From contig NZ_KI272873.1 in assembly GCF_000469505.1 (NCBI RefSeq), forward strand, positions 11,314 through 59,160: DNA of 47,847 nucleotides. The letters are read 5' to 3'. Shown here piece by piece: positions 27,025 through 34,258 of this stretch (position 1 is its first letter; the number at the start of each line of letters is the position of its first letter). The notes beneath the pieces were generated by a model. That model was not told the DNA's origin. It searched no databases and saw only the letters and a list, made by a program, of their open reading frames with translations. Both the position numbers and the translations under genes were made by a program. Source of the DNA: Leptotrichia sp. oral taxon 215 str. W9775. Lineage in GTDB: Bacteria; Fusobacteriota; Fusobacteriia; Fusobacteriales; Leptotrichiaceae.

Positions 27025-28194
27025 TTAAATTTCTACATTATATATCTTATAATTTCCTAAAATTTGTAAATATATGGACTTTTCTCTTATTTCTTCCAAA
27101 GCTTTTTCAACTTTTTCCTCTTCCAGATTTCCTTCAAAATCTATATAGAAATAATATTCCCAAGGCTTATTTGTTTTCGGTCTTGACTTTAAATTCACCA
27201 TATTCAGCCCATAATCTGAAAATACCTTCAAAAGCTTCATAAGTGCTCCCGCCTCATTTTTTGTACTTGTAATGACACTTATTTTTTCACTGTTTTCGCA
27301 AATAAGATTTTTATTCGAAACAATAAAAAATCTTGTGAAATTTTCCTTCTCGTTATTTACATTAGGCTGCAGCAATTCCAGATTGTACATTTTCCTTGTT
27401 TCCATATTGGCAATACATGCATTTTCCTTATTTCCTGTATCTCCTATATATTTTGCACTAAGCGCTGTATTGTTCATTCTTATTTTTTCCCATTCAGGAT
27501 ACTTTCCTAAAAATTCTGAACATTGCATAAGTGCCTGTTCATGGGAATAAACTCTTTTTATATCATCTATTTTACTTCCCTTAATTCCAAGAAGATTGTG
27601 CTCTATCTTGTGTTTTACTTCCCCGACAATATAAATATTACGTTTATTTATAAGGTCTATACTGTCTCTTACTTCCCCCACTATTGAATTTTCTATTGGA
27701 AGAATTGCAAAGTCAACCTTTCCAGCTTCAACTCCTTCCACAAGTTCCCTGTGGGTATTAAAATTTAAAATTTCTTCAGCCTTGGCTCCCATATGACCTT
27801 CTGAATTTTTACTATTTTTCAGCAGATTAACCATCACTTCATATGCATATGCCCCCGGAACCCCTGTATATCCAAGCTTTTTCCCATTAAAATTCAGATC
27901 ATTTATATATTCTTTTGGACTACCTATTTTAAACTTCTGATATTCCTTGCTGGAATCCATTATATCCTTAAGTATGCCTTCTATATAATGTTTCAGCTCT
28001 TCGCTCTTGACATTTGAAAGATTTTTATTTACTACTTCCTCTTCCCTTTTTCTGTCGAATATTTTCATGCCATTTTCTTTTTTATATAACGCAACTTCCT
28101 TTACAATTTCCATTCTTTCTTCTATCAATTCAACTAATTTTCTGTCAATATGATCTATTCTGTTCCTAATTTCTCCTAAATCAAGTTTTTTCAT
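27025..28194 (-). CDS. pheA: Bifunctional chorismate mutase/prephenate dehydratase
   Basis: 389 residues, three domains. An AroQ-class chorismate mutase (about 1-90; RNRIDHIDRKLVELIEERM) leads, then prephenate dehydratase (about 110-295; GYTGVPGAYAYE at its start), then an ACT regulatory domain (about 305-389; LKSRPKTNKPWEYYFYID corresponds to the Phe-binding ESRP region). It turns chorismate into phenylpyruvate, the last step before phenylalanine, and the ACT domain suggests feedback inhibition by Phe. It heads the aromatic run and has a clear promoter only about 20 bp upstream. Confidence 0.95.
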   Translation of the reverse strand: MKKLDLGEIRNRIDHIDRKLVELIEERMEIVKEVALYKKENGMKIFDRKREEEVVNKNLSNVKSEELKHYIEGILKDIMDSSKEYQKFKIGSPKEYINDLNFNGKKLGYTGVPGAYAYEVMVNLLKNSKNSEGHMGAKAEEILNFNTHRELVEGVEAGKVDFAILPIENSIVGEVRDSIDLINKRNIYIVGEVKHKIEHNLLGIKGSKIDDIKRVYSHEQALMQCSEFLGKYPEWEKIRMNNTALSAKYIGDTGNKENACIANMETRKMYNLELLQPNVNNEKENFTRFFIVSNKNLICENSEKISVITSTKNEAGALMKLLKVFSDYGLNMVNLKSRPKTNKPWEYYFYIDFEGNLEEEKVEKALEEIREKSIYLQILGNYKIYNVEI

Positions 28195-28219
28195 TTATAT
28201 CACCTGCATTTCTCTGAAT

Positions 28220-28248
28220 ATTATAAACTAAAAACGTGGATTTTACAA
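28220..28248 (-). promoter_or_regulatory. Sigma-70-type promoter for the pheA operon
   Basis: Minus strand: TTGTAA (28243-28248), 17 bp, TATAAT (28220-28225). The leader would be under 25 nt, leaving no room for a T-box or attenuator, so control is probably by feedback on the enzyme. Confidence 0.65.
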
Positions 28249-28332
28249 TACTTATAAATTATTCCTACAAATTAATTTTTGCCTTTTTTATCATAATTTT
28301 TCCATTCTTATCCCATTATGAATCCAAATAAT

Positions 28333-28399
28333 AAAAACAGAAGTTATCTTAAGGAAAAAAATTGACAAATAACGTTTTTCCATAATTAAAATAACTTCT
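28333..28399 (-). terminator. Terminator closing the propeller-UDG/glycosyltransferase operon
   Basis: Minus strand: GAAGTTATTTTAA pairs with TTAAGATAACTTC, extended inward by GGAAAAA/TTTTTCC-type pairing, followed by TGTTTTTATT. It lies 13 bp behind the glycosyltransferase stop. Confidence 0.65.
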
Positions 28400-28411
28400 T
28401 CAAAAAATATT

Positions 28412-29677
28412 TTATTTCTTTACAAGTCTTTCTATTTCCTTCTTGAGAACATCACTTGGATTGTATTTCTTAAAATCCTCCGACATTTTCTCCAGTTTTT
28501 TCCATTCCTTCTTGTTTAACATTTTTCCAACAGCATCTATTACAGACTTTCTTGACTTAAGGCTTGCCGGAAATCCGATTTCTGCAATTTCAGCCCTTAC
28601 AGCATAGTCAAACTGGTCATAGTCATGAGGAATAATTACTGACGGTTTGTTAAATTTTATTCCATTATACAGAATACCTGTTCCACCGTGATGAATTATA
28701 TAATCCACCTTTGGAAGAAAAGTGTCATAATCTGCATACTGATAAACAAATATGTTTTCAGCAGGTTTTTCCACAGGCTCATCTTTTTTTGCATAATTTC
28801 CAAAGGATACAATATAGCAAGTATCAGGATATATTTCTGAAAGTTCCTTTGCAATTTCTACCAGGTCATTTTTCCCCCAGAGAACATGAGTTCCACTTGT
28901 CAGAAATATAACTTTTCCATATTTTTTTGTATCAGGAAATTCATATTTATTTTTATCAAATCCTTCACAGCAAGGGCCTGCATGTATAAACTGCTTAGGA
29001 AAGTCATCCCTGAATTCAAGTTCCTTCATTCCCAGCCCAAGCATTGAATAATGTGAGTATATATTTTCTTCCCCATTTTTATCATATAATTTAAATCCCA
29101 GAGGTTTCAGCTCTTTTCTGGCTAAAAAACACACTGCCCTCTTGAAATTTCTGATTACGAATCTTCCTACAGCATCTCTAATTTTGTATATTAACCCTTC
29201 TCTTGGATACCATCCACCCATATAAGTAGGGGTTGTCGTTTTACTTTCTACTATAAAAGGAGTTGGCATACTTGAAATCCAAGGAATTCCAAGCTTATCA
29301 GCTATCATACCAGCAGGTGCAGCTATAAAATCAGCTATTATCACATCCGGCTTTCTTTCCCTGAACTTTTCCTCAAGTTCTTTTACAAGTTCCGGTACAA
29401 GAGCCATATTCGATCTGAACTGCTTATAATATATAAATATATTCGTTTGTTTTGATGTATTTACAATATTTTCAAATACTGAAGGTTTATCCTTTAGGAC
29501 AACTTCACATTTAATTCCCAGGTTATTTAAAAATTCCTTTTTTTTAGCTCCTGTATGAATACATATATCATATTTTTCATCATTTATTAAATCCTTTATT
29601 AATCCCAATACAGGATTCAAATGCCCGCTATATGGGGGCACAACAATATCAATTTTTATTTTTTCGCAACCATTCAT
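28412..29677 (-). CDS. UGT/MGT-type glycosyltransferase (GT1)
   Basis: 421 residues, GT-B fold. PPYSGHLNPVLGL (about 13-25) holds the catalytic His of the GT1 family. The C-terminal UGT signature is present: IIHHGGTGILYNGIKFNKP, then IIPHDYDQFDYAVRAEI (about 330-375). GT1 enzymes of this kind glycosylate small hydrophobic acceptors, macrolides or lipids from UDP-sugars. No signal peptide. The ATG at 29677 is 42 bp behind the propeller-UDG gene, and the shared terminator and absence of an internal promoter suggest co-transcription. Acceptor unknown. Confidence 0.88.
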   Translation of the reverse strand: MNGCEKIKIDIVVPPYSGHLNPVLGLIKDLINDEKYDICIHTGAKKKEFLNNLGIKCEVVLKDKPSVFENIVNTSKQTNIFIYYKQFRSNMALVPELVKELEEKFRERKPDVIIADFIAAPAGMIADKLGIPWISSMPTPFIVESKTTTPTYMGGWYPREGLIYKIRDAVGRFVIRNFKRAVCFLARKELKPLGFKLYDKNGEENIYSHYSMLGLGMKELEFRDDFPKQFIHAGPCCEGFDKNKYEFPDTKKYGKVIFLTSGTHVLWGKNDLVEIAKELSEIYPDTCYIVSFGNYAKKDEPVEKPAENIFVYQYADYDTFLPKVDYIIHHGGTGILYNGIKFNKPSVIIPHDYDQFDYAVRAEIAEIGFPASLKSRKSVIDAVGKMLNKKEWKKLEKMSEDFKKYNPSDVLKKEIERLVKK

Positions 29678-29719
29678 TTATATTTTCTCCTTTTCTTCCC
29701 CACTTCTCCAAAAATTTTT

Positions 29720-31354
29720 TTATATAATTTCTTTTATTCCTAACCAATTTATCATATCCTTTGTTTTTTCAAAAAAATCTCCCTTCAGAAAATCCTTTTC
29801 ACCTTCTGAATGTCCTCCTTTTGCAGGATGATTACTCTTTATTATTTCTCCATTTAAAATGTTTTTTTCAAACTGTTCTGCATCTTTTCCCCAGAGAAAG
29901 TATACTATATTTTCATTTTTTGTTGAAATATACTCTATTAAATCTCTTGTAAAAGGATGCCAGAATTTATTATGTTCCCCTGTTTTTTCCTCGATAGCTG
30001 TCAGTGATGAATTTAAAAGAAGAACTCCCTGCTTTTCCCACGATTTAAATAGTTCATTTGGCGGAAGTATATTAAACTCGTTATGGCTTATTTCTTTTCT
30101 TATTTTTTCAATATCTTCCATTTTTCCATTATAAGTTTTATATAGTAATTTTAATATATTTTTCAATGAAATGTTTATTTCATGATTAACCCAAGAAGTA
30201 TTTTTAACCTCAAATGCAAGCCCGGTAGCTATTTCACCTTGAGAATACGGTTCATTGGAAAGTATACAGACTTTTCTTGAGGAAATTGAACTTCTTAATG
30301 ACTTAAATATATATTCATTTTTTGGAATATACTCTATTTTTCTTATTTCCATACATTTTATAAAACTATTTATTGCGGTCACTTTTTCCACAGTGAAAAA
30401 ATCATAATAATCTTCATGTATGTTATATTTTTCCATAAATTCCATTCTCTGAATATTATTTTTTACTTCATTTGTTTCATCTATTATTTTAAGTTTCACT
30501 ATTTTATTTTCAACACCAAGAACAAAAATTTCATCTTCTATTACGCATATTTTTGTTATTTCATTTTTAAAAATATTCTGTATTACCTGTATTTTAAAAG
30601 TTTCATCTGTAATTATAAGATCCCCTGTTCCAGTACCTATAAAATAATTTTTGTCATTTTTCTCAATAAAAGTTATTCTGGAATTGGAAATCTTAATTGA
30701 ATTATACATTTCTGATTCGATTATATTCCATATTTCTATCTCTCCAGCATCTGTTCCGGCAAGATATTCAATTCCTACAATTTTAGAATAAATATGATTA
30801 TTTTCCGTTTTTATATCAAATATTTTTTCAAGCTTGCTGTCAAAAATATTTATTTTGTTGCTTTTTTCATGCAGTTCCCTATATTTCAGTATTACATTTT
30901 CCCCACTTGTGAATATTCTATAATTTCCTTTAGTCATATTTTCTGAAAAAGATTGAGTAATATATGATTCCTTCGTATTTACATCATACGAACAAAGTGT
31001 ATTATTTTCAATAAAAATAATTTTTCCACCTGTTGTAAAATCAACTACTTCAGGTGTTCTCTCAAAATCATACACTTCTTCTATTATTTTTTTTCTTCTT
31101 CCGTCACATTTGTATACTTTCCCATTTTGTGTAGAAACAAAAAATATGCTGGAAACAAAAAGTTGATTTTTTTCCTTTATATACCGGATTACTTCACAAT
31201 TTTTTATTTTTCCCGCGACTTCCTTTTCTATTTTTCCTTCTTTTAAAAAAATCAGTTTATCTCCTGTTGTTATTATTCTCTTATTTACAGAATCTACTCC
31301 AAAATCTTTTATTTTTGTATCATATGATATATTGTCTTCTAAAATTGTTTTCAT
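29720..31354 (-). CDS. Beta-propeller-like domain fused to divergent uracil-DNA glycosylase
   Basis: 544 residues. Residues about 12-295 contain seven successive four-strand units (for example IITTGDKLIFLKEGKIEK; YLAGTDAGEIEIWNI; YFIGTGTGDLIITD; EIFVLGVENKIVKLKI), a WD40/PQQ-like seven-blade propeller. After a helical linker (300-340) comes a family-1 UDG-like domain (345-544). ILSNEPYSQGEIATGLAFEV (364-383) aligns with E. coli Ung LGQDPYHGPGQAHGLCFSV; WEKQGVLLLNSSLTA (439-453) holds Asn448, equivalent to Asn123; YFLWGKDAEQF (485-495) is the usual core strand; and NHPAKGGH (508-515) replaces the HPSPLS loop. Tyr370, Phe381, Asn448 and His509 keep the uracil pocket, while catalytic Asp64 becomes Glu368 and His67 becomes Ser371. 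I know of no described protein with this architecture. Second gene of a three-gene operon. Confidence 0.8.
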   Translation of the reverse strand: MKTILEDNISYDTKIKDFGVDSVNKRIITTGDKLIFLKEGKIEKEVAGKIKNCEVIRYIKEKNQLFVSSIFFVSTQNGKVYKCDGRRKKIIEEVYDFERTPEVVDFTTGGKIIFIENNTLCSYDVNTKESYITQSFSENMTKGNYRIFTSGENVILKYRELHEKSNKINIFDSKLEKIFDIKTENNHIYSKIVGIEYLAGTDAGEIEIWNIIESEMYNSIKISNSRITFIEKNDKNYFIGTGTGDLIITDETFKIQVIQNIFKNEITKICVIEDEIFVLGVENKIVKLKIIDETNEVKNNIQRMEFMEKYNIHEDYYDFFTVEKVTAINSFIKCMEIRKIEYIPKNEYIFKSLRSSISSRKVCILSNEPYSQGEIATGLAFEVKNTSWVNHEINISLKNILKLLYKTYNGKMEDIEKIRKEISHNEFNILPPNELFKSWEKQGVLLLNSSLTAIEEKTGEHNKFWHPFTRDLIEYISTKNENIVYFLWGKDAEQFEKNILNGEIIKSNHPAKGGHSEGEKDFLKGDFFEKTKDMINWLGIKEII

Positions 31355-31378
31355 ACTCTATAACCTCATATATAGATT

Positions 31379-31855
31379 TTAGTTTTTTTTCATTTTCCAG
31401 CTCTGATAAACTAATACTCCCGCCGAAAATACGATTAATCCACAGCTTATAACTCCATATACTAAATAGGGATATTCAGACGAGAATATATTTTCCATTG
31501 CATATGATGTGATTTTCCCAATAGGTACTCCAGGATTGTTTGCTTTCAGATCTAAAATAAAGTTAATAAGTTCTGCCAGATAAACACCTATAATTCCAGG
31601 AATTGTTGAAAAAACCATACCGAAAGCTGAATAATTTTCTCTTGTTATTGTATTAAATCTACTTTTTCTTTCCTGAAATTCATCATAATCTTTCTTTTTC
31701 AGTTTTTCTATTAAAAAATGATATCCACCGACAGCACCGTAATACATAACTATTGCCGCAATTGAACCATAAAAGTTTATTCTCGTTAACACTACATATA
31801 ATATAATTCCAGGTATCACTCCAATAAATGAACCTAACATTCCTAGTATTTCCAT
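31379..31855 (-). CDS. Four-helix membrane protein, hypothetical
   Basis: 158 residues with four hydrophobic spans: about 4-24 (LGMLGSFIGVIPGIILYVV), 29-48 (YGSIAAIVMYYGAVGGYHFL), 75-97 (AFGMVFSTIPGIIGVYLAEL) and 130-150 (YLVYGVISCGLIVFSAGVLV), and a charged cytoplasmic loop (EKLKKKDYDEFQERKSRF) between the second and third. I recognise no family. It is first gene of the operon with the propeller-UDG protein (24 bp gap) and has its own promoter. It may anchor or sense for its neighbours; that is inference from position only. Confidence 0.75.
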   Translation of the reverse strand: MEILGMLGSFIGVIPGIILYVVLTRINFYGSIAAIVMYYGAVGGYHFLIEKLKKKDYDEFQERKSRFNTITRENYSAFGMVFSTIPGIIGVYLAELINFILDLKANNPGVPIGKITSYAMENIFSSEYPYLVYGVISCGLIVFSAGVLVYQSWKMKKN

Positions 31856-31894
31856 ATTTCAGTCCTTTCAACTATAAATTTGTTTCTATTTTTA

Positions 31895-31923
31895 ATTTTA
31901 CCATTAATATTCTAATTTTACAA
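31895..31923 (-). promoter_or_regulatory. Promoter of the membrane protein/propeller-UDG/glycosyltransferase operon
   Basis: Minus strand: TTGTAA (31918-31923), 17 bp, TAAAAT (31895-31900), about 40 bp ahead of the ATG at 31855. Confidence 0.5.
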
Positions 31924-31962
31924 TATCATTTTTTTGACTTTTACTTATGAATATTACTATAA

Positions 31963-31993
31963 GAAAAAAGGCTAAAAAAATCTAGCCTCTTTC
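31963..31993 (-). terminator. Terminator of the small UGA-containing gene
   Basis: AGGCTA (31969-31974) pairs with TAGCCT (31983-31988); on the minus strand the stem is followed by TTTTTTC. It separates the tiny upstream gene from the three-gene operon. Confidence 0.65.
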
Positions 31994-32049
31994 AAAATAA
32001 TATATGTCATATTTGATAAAAAAATAAAGTTTTTTCAAATTAAATATTT

Positions 32050-32169
32050 CTATTTTTTCTCATTTAATTTTTCCTTATTTTTTTCATCTTTATCTTTTTT
32101 CTTTTTCTTAATATCATCTATAAGTACACCTGCACCTACAACTAAAGCCACAACACATCCAACTCACAT
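32050..32169 (-). pseudogene. Small membrane peptide gene with UGA as codon 2
   Basis: A complete little unit: promoter, AAGGAG 8 nt ahead of an ATG at 32169, then in-frame TGA (32164-32166) and 37 more sense codons to TAG at 32050. The sense part reads VGCVVALVVGAGVLIDD, one hydrophobic helix, then a Lys/Asp/Glu-rich tail ending LNEKK, a believable 39-residue single-span membrane peptide if UGA is read as (or mutated from) Trp. A terminator follows about 60 bp later. No alternative start with a ribosome site exists in frame; GTG at codon 7 would remove part of the helix. Either a one-base nonsense mutation, recoding, or a sequencing error. Confidence 0.45.
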
Positions 32170-32200
32170 AATTCTGTCTCCTTTTATCTAGTTTGAACGT

Positions 32201-32229
32201 ATTATATCAAATTTTGTACATTAAAACAA
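32201..32229 (-). promoter_or_regulatory. Strong promoter for the small UGA-containing gene
   Basis: Minus strand: TTGTTT (32224-32229), 17 bp, TATAAT (32201-32206), 32 bp ahead of the ATG at 32169. Confidence 0.6.
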
Positions 32230-32242
32230 GAAATCTTTTTCC

Positions 32243-32278
32243 AAAATAAAAACCCTTGAAAAACAATATTTTCAAGGG
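32243..32278 (-). terminator. Terminator of rplM-rpsI
   Basis: CCCTTGAAAA pairs perfectly with TTTTCAAGGG (32253-32262 with 32269-32278), followed on the minus strand by TTTTTATTTT. It is 17 bp behind the rpsI stop. Confidence 0.9.
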
Positions 32279-32295
32279 AATATGAAATAATAATA

Positions 32296-32694
32296 TTATC
32301 TTTTTGAGAATTGTGGGCTTCTTCTTGCTTTCTTTTTCCCGTATTTCTTTCTTTCAACCATTCTTGAATCTCTTGTAAGGAATCCTGCTTCTTTTAAAGC
32401 TCCTCTTAAAGATTCATCAGCAACTATTAAGGCTCTTGAAACACCGTGTCTTATTGCTCCTGCCTGACCTGTATTTCCTCCACCGTTAACATTTACTTTT
32501 ACTCCGTATTTATTTAATGTTTCTGTTAATTCTAATGGTTGTTCAACTATTTTGGCAAGTAATTCTCTTCCTCCAAAATAATCTCTCATATCTTTACCGT
32601 TTATTGTTACCCCTGCTTCACCTGGTACTAATCTAACTCTTGCTACTGAAGTCTTTCTTCTACCTGTTCCTAAATATTGAATTTTTTCTGCCAC
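32296..32694 (-). CDS. rpsI: 30S ribosomal protein S9
   Basis: 132 residues, normal length. It begins with GTG (32694), 8 nt behind AGGAGG. YLGTGRRKTSVARVRLVPG at the start and the C-terminal ERKKYGKKKARRSPQFSKR tail, which reaches the P-site tRNA anticodon loop, are canonical. Part of the universal rplM-rpsI pair, 12 bp behind rplM. Confidence 0.98.
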   Translation of the reverse strand: MAEKIQYLGTGRRKTSVARVRLVPGEAGVTINGKDMRDYFGGRELLAKIVEQPLELTETLNKYGVKVNVNGGGNTGQAGAIRHGVSRALIVADESLRGALKEAGFLTRDSRMVERKKYGKKKARRSPQFSKR

Positions 32695-32706
32695 GAAAAT
32701 TACCTC

Positions 32707-33141
32707 CTATAATTCTATTCTTTCTGGTTTTTGAGCTACATGGTCATGCTCAGTTCCAGTGTAAATTTTTAATCTGTTAATCATTTGACTTCCTAATTTG
32801 TTTTTAGGTAGCATTCTCTCAACAGCTTTTCTGATTACTTCAGTAGGTTTCTTTTCAAGCATTTCTTCAAGACTTCTAACTTTTAATCCTCCAGGATATC
32901 CACTATGTCTATAATATTTCTTATCCAACATTTTTTTACCAGTTACAGCAAATTTATCCGCATTTACTACTACTACGAAATCTCCTCCATCAACGTGTGG
33001 TGTGTAACTTGGTTTGTGTTTACCCATTAATCTTACAGCTATTTCAGTAGCTATTTTCCCTAGTATTTTTCCTTCTGCATCTATTTCATACCAGTTTCTT
33101 GTTACTTCTTCTTTCTTTTGCATTACAGTACATTTGTTCAC
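32707..33141 (-). CDS. rplM: 50S ribosomal protein L13
   Basis: 144 residues from GTG at 33141, 7 nt behind AGGAGG. RNWYEIDAEGKILGKIA near the start, then GKHKPSYTPHVDGGD (about 50-64) and AVERMLPKNKLG near residue 106, are L13 signatures. An assembly protein of the large subunit. The first ~12 residues (NKCTVMQKKEEV) vary among species. Transcribed from a consensus promoter with a hairpin leader, and followed by rpsI. Confidence 0.98.
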   Translation of the reverse strand: MNKCTVMQKKEEVTRNWYEIDAEGKILGKIATEIAVRLMGKHKPSYTPHVDGGDFVVVVNADKFAVTGKKMLDKKYYRHSGYPGGLKVRSLEEMLEKKPTEVIRKAVERMLPKNKLGSQMINRLKIYTGTEHDHVAQKPERIEL

Positions 33142-33185
33142 TTTTTATCCTCCTAATTTCTCTTATAATTTATAGGATATATCGG

Positions 33186-33202
33186 TCCTTTGTGGGAAAG
33201 GA
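33186..33202 (-). promoter_or_regulatory. Leader hairpin of rplM, possible L13 autoregulatory site
   Basis: TCCTTT/AAAGGA perfect 6-bp stem with a 5-nt loop, placed near the start of the roughly 65-nt rplM leader between the promoter and the ribosome site. L13 leaders that bind the protein are known in several bacterial groups. No T-run follows, so it is not a terminator. Assignment as an r-protein leader is inference. Confidence 0.4.
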
Positions 33203-33214
33203 TTACATTTAATG

Positions 33215-33243
33215 ATTATATCCTATTTCCCATTATTTGTCAA
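33215..33243 (-). promoter_or_regulatory. Consensus sigma-70 promoter of rplM-rpsI
   Basis: Minus strand: TTGACA (33238-33243), exactly 17 bp, TATAAT (33215-33220). Both boxes are perfect matches; this is the strongest promoter in the window, as expected for ribosomal genes. Confidence 0.88.
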
Positions 33244-33297
33244 GAAATTTTCGCTAATTTACTTCTATTTAATTATAAGATTACACGCTTTAAATTA

Positions 33298-34098
33298 TTA
33301 TTTTAAGTTTTCTTTTACTAAATCTTCTACTTTATATTCTTCAGATATTTTATTAACAATATTCATTCTTTCTTCATTTGCTTTATTGTTTAATAATCCA
33401 TTTGCAATTTGATTGTATGCATCGTTAGGTGTAATATTTCCTAATTTTCCTCTTTCTGCTTCATAAATGTCTGATACTTCTTTTTGAGTAACTACAACAT
33501 TTTTTCTAACCTGAAGATCCAAGTAGAAGTTTATGTATACATTACTTTCAATTATTTTTATGTTTGCTTCTTCTTTTTTCTCAAAATCAGTTTCTTTCAT
33601 TTTTCTTTCAATTATTTTTCCAATAACAATTCCTTTTATTATATCAGGATTTCCTTTTGAAAATAAAATTTCTTCTTTAGTTACTTCAACTGATTTTTTC
33701 ATTTCCTGAATTAATTTGTTTATTTCTTCATCTTCAAGAACTACAAGCTGCTGCTGTAATAAATCTCTTTGAATGATTTCCCTTGCATCAGAGAATCCAA
33801 TATTTTGTGCATCAAACTGTGCTTTGTTTTCATTGTAAATTCTTGTAACTTCATCTTCATTTACAGAAATTTTTCCTTCGATTTCTTTTGCTATAAAGAA
33901 TTTTGCCTTTTCATTTTTGAAATGATAGTCAAATTCTTCCTTTTCTTCAGGTGTAAATTCATATTTTTTTGCAGTATCAAGTATTGCCTTATTGATAAGA
34001 ACTTGTCTTATTCCTTCTTCGTTCCCTTTTAATTCTTCTTTTTCTTCAGCAGTTAATTTAACTTCTGTATTCGCTTTTTTCACATCTTTTTTAGACAT
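33298..34098 (-). CDS. SurA-N-like helical chaperone without PPIase domain
   Basis: 266 residues, highly charged, helical, no signal peptide or membrane segment. Two similar halves are visible. Each has a helix followed by a short 'V..E/K.EV..IY.....' element (SVNEDEVTRIYNENKAQFD near 80; VVTQKEVSDIYEAERGKLG near 205) and then a helix with Gln/Asn-rich 'A...I...LL...' (DAREIIQRDLLQQQ; DAYNQIANGLLNNK). This is the layout of the N-terminal chaperone region of SurA/PrsA-type foldases, apparently duplicated, with no rotamase domain. Probably a cytosolic holdase-like protein. The ATG at 34098 follows AAGGAG. Confidence 0.6.
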   Translation of the reverse strand: MSKKDVKKANTEVKLTAEEKEELKGNEEGIRQVLINKAILDTAKKYEFTPEEKEEFDYHFKNEKAKFFIAKEIEGKISVNEDEVTRIYNENKAQFDAQNIGFSDAREIIQRDLLQQQLVVLEDEEINKLIQEMKKSVEVTKEEILFSKGNPDIIKGIVIGKIIERKMKETDFEKKEEANIKIIESNVYINFYLDLQVRKNVVVTQKEVSDIYEAERGKLGNITPNDAYNQIANGLLNNKANEERMNIVNKISEEYKVEDLVKENLK

Positions 34099-34147
34099 TA
34101 ATTTCTCCTTATAATATTTATTGTTTTTAATTATTTTACATTATTTT

Positions 34148-34180
34148 AAAAAAAATATCAATATAAATATTGATATTTTT
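34148..34180 (-). terminator. AT-only terminator ending the lysine operon
   Basis: A perfect 14-bp inverted repeat AAAAATATCAATAT / ATATTGATATTTTT (34151-34164 with 34167-34180) with a 2-nt loop, followed on the minus strand by more T. It lies about 80 bp behind the ATPase gene. Confidence 0.5.
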
Positions 34181-34258
34181 ATACTAATTTATTTATTTTT
34201 CTTATGTAAAACTGTTTTTATCAAGATTAATAACCTTCATAGCATTTACTAAGTATTA

